From Verrucomicrobiales bacterium (GTDB lineage Bacteria > Verrucomicrobiota > Verrucomicrobiia > Verrucomicrobiales > DEV007), in assembly GCA_028281705.1 (NCBI GenBank), contig JANQJH010000063.1, positions 1 to 60,330 on the forward strand: DNA of 60,330 nt. Direction: 5' to 3'. Under the pieces are notes generated by a model. The model ran no database searches. It worked only from the letters and a program-made list of their open reading frames with translations, and was not told where the DNA came from. Within the stretch, counting starts at the first letter, position 1; every line of letters begins with the position of its first letter. Position numbers and translations under genes: made by a program. Shown here piece by piece: positions 26,817 to 34,602 of the stretch.

Positions 26817-27614
26817 ATGTTTCACACCTCCAACGACAGCACGTTCTGGCAAGCAGAGTCCATTCTTGCCAGAACACCCACGGATGATCCCTTCACCCGC
26901 TACTGGGAACATCCGTCGGACTTCATCGAACCCAAGAACTCCAGGCGCGGCGGCTGGAGCGGCGTTAGCCGGATCGAGATGCCGGGAAGGGATCGCCAGC
27001 CCGTGGAGGCCTTTCTCAAGCGCCAGGAAAACCACACCTACCGGGCGCCCCACACCCTGTTCCGCAAGACCGCGACCCTGCGACGGGAATTCGAGAACCT
27101 GAGAGTACTGGGCGACCTCGGATTTCGCGTTCCCCGTCCCCTCTTCTTCGGTCAACGCACGCGGGCGGGCAACTTGCAGGCCGTCCTCATCCTCCAATCC
27201 ATGAACGGTTTCCAATCCCTGCGGGATTTTCTCAAACTCTGTCAGTCTCCCTCCTCTCCCGAGCGCTCCAGGCAACAACGCACCCTCGCCCGCGTGGCGG
27301 CTGAGGTGGCCAAGCTGCATGCGCTTGGCTGGATTCACCGCTGCCTCTACGGTAAACACATCTTCGTCTCCACGGACCCCGACTCAACCGAGGTGGCCTT
27401 CATTGATCTGGAAACCGCGCGCCGAGTTTCTCCACTCACTCGGCGGCACCGCCTGAAGGAGCTGGGCCCTCTCTATCGGCGATGCGCGCCTCTCCTCTCC
27501 CAGCAGGATTGCCTTCGCTTCCTCTACGCCTACACAGGACAGGACCGGCCCTGTCCTCGGACCCGTGAGCTGGCAGCTCAGATCGCCGGTTCGAAGAAAT
27601 CCCGACGTCCATAA
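26817..27614 (+). CDS. InaA/Kdo-kinase-like protein
   Basis: Lipopolysaccharide kinase (Kdo/WaaP, InaA) family protein of 265 residues with a protein-kinase-like fold. Landmarks are YRRGGWSGVSR-like (NSRRGGWSGVSRIEM), FLKRQENHTYRAP with the ATP-contacting Lys, FENLRVLGDLGFRVPRPLFFG, GWIHRCLYGKHIFVS replacing the kinase catalytic loop, and AFIDLETARRVSP replacing DFG. In this loop the usual Asp of HxDxxxxH is Cys-Leu, so catalysis may be altered. The start at 26817 leaves 102 bp to the divergent esterase; an in-frame ATG at 26742 would leave only 27 bp and is the alternative. Confidence 0.82.
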   Translation: MFHTSNDSTFWQAESILARTPTDDPFTRYWEHPSDFIEPKNSRRGGWSGVSRIEMPGRDRQPVEAFLKRQENHTYRAPHTLFRKTATLRREFENLRVLGDLGFRVPRPLFFGQRTRAGNLQAVLILQSMNGFQSLRDFLKLCQSPSSPERSRQQRTLARVAAEVAKLHALGWIHRCLYGKHIFVSTDPDSTEVAFIDLETARRVSPLTRRHRLKELGPLYRRCAPLLSQQDCLRFLYAYTGQDRPCPRTRELAAQIAGSKKSRRP

Positions 27615-27652
27615 ACGCCGCCCTCGGTAGCCGCTTGCGAAAGAATCAACCG

Positions 27653-27708
27653 ACGGGACGGCCCTTCAACGCGACTTTGTTCATTTCCTGCTCGACAGGA
27701 CGTCCCGT
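27653..27708 (+). promoter_or_regulatory. Candidate leader hairpin of the pyr operon
   Basis: An inverted repeat ACGGGACG (27653-27660) / CGTCCCGT (27701-27708) encloses a 40-nt loop, directly upstream of the pyrR start. The right arm is followed by only three T. It could be an RNA structure used for PyrR-mediated control of the operon (attenuation or translational repression); no canonical PyrR-binding loop sequence was recognised, so this is only a candidate. Confidence 0.35.
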
Positions 27709-27762
27709 TTGGCTATCTCAGTTCAATGTCGGACGTCATTACTCAAAAGTGCCTCGCGAACC

Positions 27763-28305
27763 ATGGCCAGTGAGCCTGATTCCCAGGTGCTGCTGAAGCC
27801 AGTTGATATCGCCAACAAGACCAGACGGTTGGCGCTACAAATCCTTGAGCGTCACCCTCAAGGCGGTCTCCAATTCGTCGGCATCCACACCCGCGGCGTT
27901 CTCGTGGGCGAGCGCGTGCGCAAACTGTTGCACGAGGACCTGGGCGACATCCCGTTTGGCACCCTCGATATCTCCCTCTACCGCGACGATCTCGATGACC
28001 TCGGCGCTCTCCCCTCTCTCAAAAGCACCGACATTCCCTTCTCCATCGATGACGCCCACATCATCCTCTTTGACGACGTCCTCTTCACCGGCCGGACGAT
28101 CAAGGCCGCCATCGATGCCCTGACAGACTACGGGCGGCCGCGCTCCATTGAACTCGCCGCCCTCATTGATCGCGGGAACCGGGAACTGCCCATTGCCCCC
28201 AACTACGTCGGCCTCCAGGTCGCCACGACAAAACGAGATTACATCCGCGTCCGTCTGCGGGAACACGATGGTGAAGACGGAATCTATCTAACCAGAAAAC
28301 CGTGA
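27763..28305 (+). CDS. pyrR: Bifunctional pyr operon regulator / uracil phosphoribosyltransferase
   Basis: PyrR of 180 residues, the normal length. It binds pyr mRNA in response to UMP and also makes UMP from uracil and PRPP. The PRPP-binding signature ILFDDVLFTGRT is near residue 100, with FVGIHTRGVLVGERV earlier and LDISLYRDDL between them. The ATG at 27763 is preferred; a TTG start would add 18 residues not typical of the family. It is the first gene of the cluster with pyrB, pyrC, pyrF and guaB, and is therefore likely to regulate it. Confidence 0.94.
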   Translation: MASEPDSQVLLKPVDIANKTRRLALQILERHPQGGLQFVGIHTRGVLVGERVRKLLHEDLGDIPFGTLDISLYRDDLDDLGALPSLKSTDIPFSIDDAHIILFDDVLFTGRTIKAAIDALTDYGRPRSIELAALIDRGNRELPIAPNYVGLQVATTKRDYIRVRLREHDGEDGIYLTRKP

Positions 28306-28313
28306 CCGGCACC

Positions 28314-29237
28314 ATGGAACCGCGCAAAGACCTTCTCGATATCGCCTCTCTCACCCTGGAGGAAATCGAGTTTGTCTTGAAGACAGCGGGCCCCTTCAAG
28401 GAACTCTTCACCAAGTCGATCAAAAAGGTTCCCCCGCTCCGAGGTAAAACCGTTCTCACCCTCTTTTACGAACCCTCGACCCGGACGCGCTCTTCTTTTG
28501 AAATCGCCGCCAAACGGGTCTCGGCCGACGTGACCAACTTTGCCGTGAGCAGTTCCTCGGTGGTCAAAGGGGAGTCCATTCTCGACACCATCGACACCCT
28601 CCAGGCCATGAAATGTGACTACGTCGTGGTGCGCCACGGCGCCGCCGGCGTTCCCAACATGATCGCCAAACACACCAAGGCCTCGGTCTTGAACGCCGGT
28701 GACGGCTTCCACGCCCACCCCACACAGGCCCTGCTCGACGCCTTCACCTTGAGAGAAACCTTCGGCAGCCTGACGGGAAAGAAGATTCTCATCGTGGGCG
28801 ATATCCTGCACTCTCGCGTCGCCCGTTCCGTCGGCCGCATCTGCGAGAAACTGGGCATGCAGGTCGGCGTCCTAGGCCCGGGATCCCTCATTCCCAAATC
28901 GCGGCCGTCGTTCATGCGGATGTTCCACAGCTTTGAGGACGCCCTCGACTGGAAACCCGACACCGTCTACCTCCTCCGCGTCCAGCTGGAACGGCAGAAG
29001 GATCAGTTTTTCCCCAGCCTCAACGAATACCACAACGTCTACGGGCTCACCGACGAGCGCTTCCGCCGCCTGGAGAGCGAGGGCACCTGGGTCATGCACC
29101 CCGGTCCCGTGAATCGCGGCGTGGAGTTGGGCGACGCCGTGATGAACTACGAGCGCACGCTCATCAACCAACAAGTCGAGAACGGGATCGCCGTTCGCAT
29201 GGCCGCTCTCTATTGGCTGAAACCTCAAACCACCTAA
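28314..29237 (+). CDS. pyrB: Aspartate carbamoyltransferase catalytic subunit
   Basis: Catalyses carbamoyl phosphate plus aspartate to carbamoyl aspartate, the first committed step of pyrimidine synthesis. The 307 residues show FYEPSTRTRSSFE (carbamoyl-phosphate site), VVVRHGAAGVP, NAGDGFHAHPTQALLDAFTL, GDILHSRVARS and HPGPVNRGVE. ATG at 28314 (MEPRKDLLDIASLTLEEI) fits family N-termini; a GTG at 28302 overlapping the pyrR stop is the other option. No separate regulatory subunit gene (pyrI) follows. Confidence 0.97.
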   Translation: MEPRKDLLDIASLTLEEIEFVLKTAGPFKELFTKSIKKVPPLRGKTVLTLFYEPSTRTRSSFEIAAKRVSADVTNFAVSSSSVVKGESILDTIDTLQAMKCDYVVVRHGAAGVPNMIAKHTKASVLNAGDGFHAHPTQALLDAFTLRETFGSLTGKKILIVGDILHSRVARSVGRICEKLGMQVGVLGPGSLIPKSRPSFMRMFHSFEDALDWKPDTVYLLRVQLERQKDQFFPSLNEYHNVYGLTDERFRRLESEGTWVMHPGPVNRGVELGDAVMNYERTLINQQVENGIAVRMAALYWLKPQTT

Positions 29238-29263
29238 CGACCCACCGACCCACTGACTTCCCT

Positions 29264-30565
29264 ATGAGTGACGAAGCCCTGATCCTGAGAAACGGCCAAC
29301 TGGCGCAGGAGGACGCGCCGGAATTGTTAGACACGGATCTCATGATCGAGAAGGGCCGCCTCAAAGCGGTGGGCCCCAAACTGCCCGCCGTCGAGGGAGT
29401 GGCCGAGATCGATTGCACCGGTCGCATCTTCCTCCCCGGGCTCTTCGATGTCCACGTGCACCTCCGGGAACCCGGTCGCGAAGACAAGGAAACCATCGCC
29501 ACCGGTTCGGAGGCGGCCATCAATGGCGGCGTCACTGGCATTGTCGCCATGCCCAACTGCACCCCTGCAATCGACAGCGGCGGCATGGTCCAGTCCGTCC
29601 TCGATATCGCCTCTCGCGAAGCCCGCATTCCCGTGCTCACCACCGGCTGCATTACCAAGGGCCGGCTCGGCCAAGAACTGGCCAATATCGGCGGCATGCA
29701 CGCCCGGGGTGCCGTCATGATCACGGACGACGGCGATCCCGTGGGCAACCACCAGATCCTGCGCCGCGCCATGGAATACGCCCGCGAGTTCGATCTCATT
29801 GTGGCGAGCCACTGCGAAGTCAAAGAGCTCTCCGGCGTCGGCGCCATGAACGAGGGAGAGGTCTCCTATCGCCTGGGCATCCCTGGTATTCCAGCCGAGA
29901 GCGAGGAAATCTGCATCAGCCGCGATATCCGCCTGGCCCATCTCACGGGGGCCCACGTGCACATTCAGCACGTCACCAGCGGCGAAGGCATGCGCATCAT
30001 CGAGCGCTTCAAGGAGGACGGCATCAAGGTGACCTGTGAAGTCTCGCCCCACCATTTGATCTTCAATGAAACCCACATCGAAGACTACGACACCCATTAC
30101 AAGATGAATCCGCCCCTGCGCACGGCGGAAGACAACGCCATCTTGCTCGACGGGCTCAAACGCGGCGTCTTCGATGTCATCGCCACCGACCACGCGCCCC
30201 ACACCGATTTCGAGAAACAACTCGACTTTGCCAGCGCCCCCTTTGGCATCACCGGTCTCGAGACCGCGCTCCCCTCTCTCTACCAACACTTCATCAAGCC
30301 GGGACACTTTGGCTGGGATCTCCTGGTCAAACGTTATGCCGCGGAGCCACGGCGTTTGTTAGGACTCGATCTCGTCGAGTTCAAAGAAGACGCACCCGTC
30401 AACCTCACGCTCTTCAACCCCGAACGAGAAACCCATTTCACGGAGGACTTCATGCGTTCCAAGAGCCGGAACACGCCTTTCCTCGACAAGCAAGTCCAAG
30501 GCCACGTCGAGATGGTCATCCTCGGTGATCAAATCCTCCTGGACCGGATCTCGCGATCTTCATGA
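29264..30565 (+). CDS. pyrC: Dihydroorotase (class I)
   Basis: Catalyses ring closure of carbamoyl aspartate to dihydroorotate in the cytosol. Length of 433 residues fits class I enzymes. Metal-site motif FDVHVHLREPG near residue 65, MPNCTPAIDS, and IATDHAPHTD near residue 305 are seen. The ATG at 29264 is preferred over an upstream frame that overlaps pyrB. It overlaps pyrF by ATGA, so translation is coupled. Confidence 0.97.
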   Translation: MSDEALILRNGQLAQEDAPELLDTDLMIEKGRLKAVGPKLPAVEGVAEIDCTGRIFLPGLFDVHVHLREPGREDKETIATGSEAAINGGVTGIVAMPNCTPAIDSGGMVQSVLDIASREARIPVLTTGCITKGRLGQELANIGGMHARGAVMITDDGDPVGNHQILRRAMEYAREFDLIVASHCEVKELSGVGAMNEGEVSYRLGIPGIPAESEEICISRDIRLAHLTGAHVHIQHVTSGEGMRIIERFKEDGIKVTCEVSPHHLIFNETHIEDYDTHYKMNPPLRTAEDNAILLDGLKRGVFDVIATDHAPHTDFEKQLDFASAPFGITGLETALPSLYQHFIKPGHFGWDLLVKRYAAEPRRLLGLDLVEFKEDAPVNLTLFNPERETHFTEDFMRSKSRNTPFLDKQVQGHVEMVILGDQILLDRISRSS

Positions 30566-31335
30566 TGACCTACTCAGAGCTTCAATCGCAACGCATCCGT
30601 CAGGCGCAGTCCAATCTCTGCGTCGGGCTCGATCCCCGCCCCGAGCTGATTGACGGAGACCTCGAGAGCTTCGTCCGCCAGGTCATGGAAGAGACCGCGC
30701 CCCACGCCGCCGCCTTCAAGCCCAACATGGCCTATTTCGAAGCGCAGGGTTCCAAGGGCCTTGCCATCCTCGAGCGCGTGCTGGCGGACCGTCCGCGAGA
30801 GATTCCCATCATCCTCGATGCCAAACGCAGTGATATCGGGGAGACCCAGAAATACTACGCCAAGGCCTGTTTCGAACATCTCGACGTGGAAGCCGTGACC
30901 CTCAATCCCCTCCTCGGATACGACTCCCTCGAACCCTTCCTCGCCTATGAAGGCAGGGGATTGTTTCTCCTAACCATCACCTCAAACCCCGGCTCGGAGG
31001 ACGTACAGATGCAACCTTGCGGGGATGGCCTGGTCTACCAAAAGATCCAAGCCATGGCGCAGCGCGCTCCTCGAGGCTCCACCGGCATGGTCGTGGGTCT
31101 CACCAATGCGAAACCCGAAGTCCTCGATTCCCTGGCCGACCTTCCGCTGCTCCTTCCCGGTCTCGGAGCCCAGGGCGGCGACCTCAAGGCCCTCGCCGGG
31201 CAAGGCCGCCAAGCGCCCATTTTGGTCAATGTCAGCCGGGGCATCCTCTTTGCCCAAGACGACCGCAGCTTTGCCCAGCGCGCTCGTGATTACGCCCAAC
31301 AGATCCGTTCCGTCCTCCACGCCCCGCCCGAATAA
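30562..31335 (+). CDS. pyrF: Orotidine 5'-phosphate decarboxylase
   Basis: Converts OMP to UMP. The 257 residues show SNLCVGLDPRPELI near the start and the catalytic D-A-K-R-S-D-I-G near residue 90, typical of the type-2 OMPDC subgroup (N-terminal NLCxGLDP and about 260-280 residues). ITSNPGSEDVQMQ and ILVNVSRGILFA follow. It overlaps pyrC by 4 bp and is followed 30 bp later by guaB. Confidence 0.96.
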   Translation: MMTYSELQSQRIRQAQSNLCVGLDPRPELIDGDLESFVRQVMEETAPHAAAFKPNMAYFEAQGSKGLAILERVLADRPREIPIILDAKRSDIGETQKYYAKACFEHLDVEAVTLNPLLGYDSLEPFLAYEGRGLFLLTITSNPGSEDVQMQPCGDGLVYQKIQAMAQRAPRGSTGMVVGLTNAKPEVLDSLADLPLLLPGLGAQGGDLKALAGQGRQAPILVNVSRGILFAQDDRSFAQRARDYAQQIRSVLHAPPE

Positions 31336-31365
31336 TCCTAGCACTCATCCAACACTTCCACCTCC

Positions 31366-32826
31366 ATGAATCAAGACATCCCCTTAGGCCTCAGCTTCGA
31401 TGACGTCCTTCTCCAACCCGGGCTCAGTGAAATCCTGCCGGGGGAAGCCGAGGTCTCCACCAGCCTCACTTCGAAGATCCCCCTCAACATCCCCATCATC
31501 TCCTCGGCCATGGATACGGTGACCGAGGCCGAGCTCGCCATCGCCCTCGCCCGCGAGGGTGGCTTGGGGGTCATCCACCGCAATGCCAGGATCGACGAGC
31601 AGGCGGAACACGTCAGCAAGGTCAAACGGTCGGAAAACGCCGTCATCTACGATCCTTTGACCGTGCAAGCCGACCTTCCCATGCACGAGCTGCAAGAAGT
31701 CATGTCGCGGCACGGCGTTTCCGGCTTTCCCGTCGTCGATCAAGAGGGGCGCCTCGAGGGCATGGTGACCAGCCGCGACCTCTGGAACGTCTCCGATGAA
31801 CGCACCACGGTGGCGGAGATCATGACGCCGCGCGATCAGCTGATCACCAGCGAGTCGGATACCGATCTCGACGACGCCCTCCGCATCCTGGCCAAGGGCC
31901 GGATCGAGAAACTGCCTCTCATTGATACCGAAGGCAAACTCACCGGCCTCATCACCCGGCAGGACATCGAGAAACGCCACATGTATGGCAACGCCTGCAA
32001 AGATCCCCAAGGCCGCCTCCGCGTGGGCGGCGCCATCGGTGTGGGTCCGGATTGGAAAGACCGCGCTCAGGCCCTGGTGCAAGCAGGCACCGACGGCCTC
32101 TTCATCGACGCCGCCACCGGTCATACCAGCCGCGTCATCGATCTCATCCAGCAACTCAAGTCAGAGCACGGTGACGCTGTTGCCGTGGTCGCGGGCAATG
32201 TCGTCACCGAGCAGGGCGCCAAGGATCTCGTGAGTGCGGGAACAGATGCGGTCAAAATCGGCGTGGGTCCGGGATCGATTTGCACCACCCGCGTCATCTC
32301 CGGAGTCGGCATGCCGCAGTTCTCCGCCGTCCGCCACGTGACGGATCACTGCCGGGAAAATGGTGTCGTTTCCATCGCCGACGGGGGCATCCGTTACTCC
32401 GGCGACATGGTCAAAGCCCTGGCCGCGGGCGCCGATTGCGTCATGTTGGGATCCCTCCTCGCCGGCACCAAAGAAAGTCCCGGCGCCATGGTCAACTGGC
32501 AAGGGCGCACCTTCAAAGAGTATCGCGGCATGGGATCCTTGAAGGCCATGCGCAAGGGTTCCGGCGATCGCTATGGGCAAAATGCCAGCGGCAAGCTCGT
32601 CGCCGAAGGCGTGGAAGCTCGCGTCCCCTACAAGGGCCCGCTCACCGAGATGGTTTTCCAATTGCTCGGCGGACTCCGCTCCGGCATGGGCTACGTCGGC
32701 GCTCACAGCCTGGAACAGCTCCGGGCCAAAGCCAAGTTCGTCCGCATCACCCCCGGTGGCCTGCGCGAGAGCCACCCTCACGATATCGTCATCACCGAGG
32801 AACCGGTGAACTATCAGAGCCCTTGA
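31366..32826 (+). CDS. guaB: IMP dehydrogenase
   Basis: Oxidises IMP to XMP with NAD+, the committed step to GMP. The 486-residue enzyme has the TIM-barrel core with [12 protein letters not shown] at the start, two CBS domains at about residues 95-205 ([25 protein letters not shown] and [13 protein letters not shown]), and the active loop GPGSICTTR with catalytic C306. The flap region [16 protein letters not shown] is present. As the fifth gene after pyrR-pyrB-pyrC-pyrF it links purine and pyrimidine synthesis in one cluster; whether it is cotranscribed is inference. Confidence 0.97.
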   Translation: MNQDIPLGLSFDDVLLQPGLSEILPGEAEVSTSLTSKIPLNIPIISSAMDTVTEAELAIALAREGGLGVIHRNARIDEQAEHVSKVKRSENAVIYDPLTVQADLPMHELQEVMSRHGVSGFPVVDQEGRLEGMVTSRDLWNVSDERTTVAEIMTPRDQLITSESDTDLDDALRILAKGRIEKLPLIDTEGKLTGLITRQDIEKRHMYGNACKDPQGRLRVGGAIGVGPDWKDRAQALVQAGTDGLFIDAATGHTSRVIDLIQQLKSEHGDAVAVVAGNVVTEQGAKDLVSAGTDAVKIGVGPGSICTTRVISGVGMPQFSAVRHVTDHCRENGVVSIADGGIRYSGDMVKALAAGADCVMLGSLLAGTKESPGAMVNWQGRTFKEYRGMGSLKAMRKGSGDRYGQNASGKLVAEGVEARVPYKGPLTEMVFQLLGGLRSGMGYVGAHSLEQLRAKAKFVRITPGGLRESHPHDIVITEEPVNYQSP

Positions 32827-32995
32827 TGCCCGCGGAAGCACCTGAGAAGGTCCGTCAACCGACTTGGAGGGGTTGTTCCCATCGTTTTGGGAGAATTTCA
32901 CGCGGCCAATTGGACTGGAGAGCCTGATTTGTCTGAGGCTCTGGCAACGTGCTCGTCGTCATCGGCGAAACGGTGACGCTTCCTCCGTGGATCGC

Positions 32996-34147
32996 TCAGA
33001 AAGTGTAGGTGTAACTCAGCTGCACCAACCCCCAGCGCCGATCATTGTAAAGATTCTTGAGGAACGCATTGTCCTCCGCCAGGGGCTCGTACTCCGTTTG
33101 GTAGTAGCCCACGTAGAGGTTCAGCGCGCTATGAATCCCCTCCCAGCGAATACCCGCGCCGAGTTCGAAGGATTCCAACGCGGGGGCGGAGCTGGTAAAT
33201 CCACCGAGCGAATTCTCGATCTCTCCCGTGTCCTCGTAATAGCGGGCACTGATCCGGACAAACCAGTCATCGACAAACTCGTATTCCAGGGAACCCCCGG
33301 CGAAGTAGGCGTCGAACTCGGGTTGCTCCACGGCAAAGCCGGCTTGCGTCCGCAAGAACCACCGCTCGGCCAGGGCCACGTTCCAGGCTGTCTGCGTACT
33401 CCAACGCTTCTCCCGATTCGTCGTGTCCGTGTACTGCACCGTGTTCTGCACCACCACGTTGGCCGAGAGCACGTTTTCCGTCTGCAACTGAAGCGTCTTT
33501 GTATAGAGATTCGGCCGGCTGCGTTCCAATCCATTGGCGCCAAAATCATACGCCGGAGCAATGGTATCCCTGCCGTAGCCGCCCGTGAACCGCAACCTGC
33601 CCATCACCGGAAGATACTCCCACTCCAGACCCACACTCACACTATACCCTTTGGGCGAGGGCTCGATATACCCGTCCACTTCGCCAAACAACTGCTCGTA
33701 ATACTCGCTGATCCATAACGACCGGTAGTCGGTAAAGCCATCGTAGTAGGACGCCGATCCCAACAAACTCCAATCCTCGCCGATACTGAGACGGCCATCC
33801 ACCGTGTAACCCGTCCGGTCTTCGGACAAACTGGCGTCCGAACCAAAAATCTCCGGTTCATAGGTCACCTCGTACTCATTGCGGGAAATGAGGAAACCGA
33901 GATCGAACGGATCGGAAGTCAGCCGCGTGCCCAGGGAGTATTCACTCAAAGTCACGCCGTCCGCCCACAAGACAGACGCCTCCGTATCGACGCGTTTCCG
34001 GAACGACCAGGACGAGGACGCCGCCTCCTCAAAGGACGATTCCTCATCCTCGCCTGCGCTCCATTCGTCCGTTGTGGAACCGACCTCTCCACCCATCACT
34101 CCGCTGACCGCCATCGCGGCGATCCCTAGCCAGAATACAATACGCAT
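32996..34147 (-). CDS. Outer-membrane beta-barrel protein (DUF3570-like partner of the DUF4266 lipoprotein)
   Basis: A 383-residue protein with signal peptide (MRIVFWLGIAAMAVSGVMG) and alternating beta strands through to a C-terminal Phe (LSYTYTF), the classic outer-membrane insertion signal. An acidic/Ser-rich linker (residues about 20-45) precedes the barrel. By position it matches the DUF3570-type barrel that usually follows a DUF4266 lipoprotein gene; direct similarity to DUF3570 was not certain. The start at 34147 is preferred over an ATG seven codons upstream because the hydrophobic core begins there. Confidence 0.72.
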   Translation of the reverse strand: MRIVFWLGIAAMAVSGVMGGEVGSTTDEWSAGEDEESSFEEAASSSWSFRKRVDTEASVLWADGVTLSEYSLGTRLTSDPFDLGFLISRNEYEVTYEPEIFGSDASLSEDRTGYTVDGRLSIGEDWSLLGSASYYDGFTDYRSLWISEYYEQLFGEVDGYIEPSPKGYSVSVGLEWEYLPVMGRLRFTGGYGRDTIAPAYDFGANGLERSRPNLYTKTLQLQTENVLSANVVVQNTVQYTDTTNREKRWSTQTAWNVALAERWFLRTQAGFAVEQPEFDAYFAGGSLEYEFVDDWFVRISARYYEDTGEIENSLGGFTSSAPALESFELGAGIRWEGIHSALNLYVGYYQTEYEPLAEDNAFLKNLYNDRRWGLVQLSYTYTF

Positions 34148-34174
34148 GATCCGAAGATGCTCTTCCATCCACGA

Positions 34175-34405
34175 CTAGTGACAGGAACTGCAGCCACCAC
34201 CCGCCGCGCCGCCAGAGCCCGCTCGACCGGTCTCGATCTGACCAGTGAGTGCGCAGTCAAACTTGTGGGCCCCCGTCCCATCGAAGAGCATGCAAGGCTG
34301 AGAGATGTATTGACGCTGATTCAATGGCAGCGTCTCACAGCCGACGAGAGCCAGCGCGGCAAACGAGAAGCCCATCAAAAGGAGGGTGCGGGTAATTTTG
34401 AACAT
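34175..34405 (-). CDS. DUF4266-like lipoprotein with Cys-rich C-terminus
   Basis: A 76-residue small lipoprotein. The lipobox is ALVGC (Cys about residue 23). The mature part fits the DUF4266 pattern (short, a PLNQRQYISQPCMLFDGTG core) and ends GGAAGGGCSSCH; family members usually end in a Gly-rich Cys-tail such as GGGCGCN. The tail suggests metal or haem binding or thiol chemistry. It is the first gene of a two-gene unit with the beta-barrel gene 27 bp downstream. In other Gram-negatives DUF4266 genes lie with DUF3570 and thioredoxin/ApbE genes, but no such third gene is here. Confidence 0.68.
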   Translation of the reverse strand: MFKITRTLLLMGFSFAALALVGCETLPLNQRQYISQPCMLFDGTGAHKFDCALTGQIETGRAGSGGAAGGGCSSCH

Positions 34406-34602
34406 GACGGAGGAGGAGGGGAATTGCTTCTGGGACAACAGATAAGTGAACACAACATTCTATTCCCGGCAATCTTTTCGTCATGCCATGTGCTGCCCGC
34501 CAGCGCTTCCCTCCCCAGTGCGGCGAGGGGCGAACGAAGAGTCCTTCAAACGCAAATCATCCGCCCACTTGACACCACGACACCCCCGACAGAGTAGAAA
34601 GG

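Noticed and set aside
29327..30307. 326-residue reverse frame over pyrC
   Set aside because: Antisense shadow of dihydroorotase, composition V/G/D-rich without motifs.
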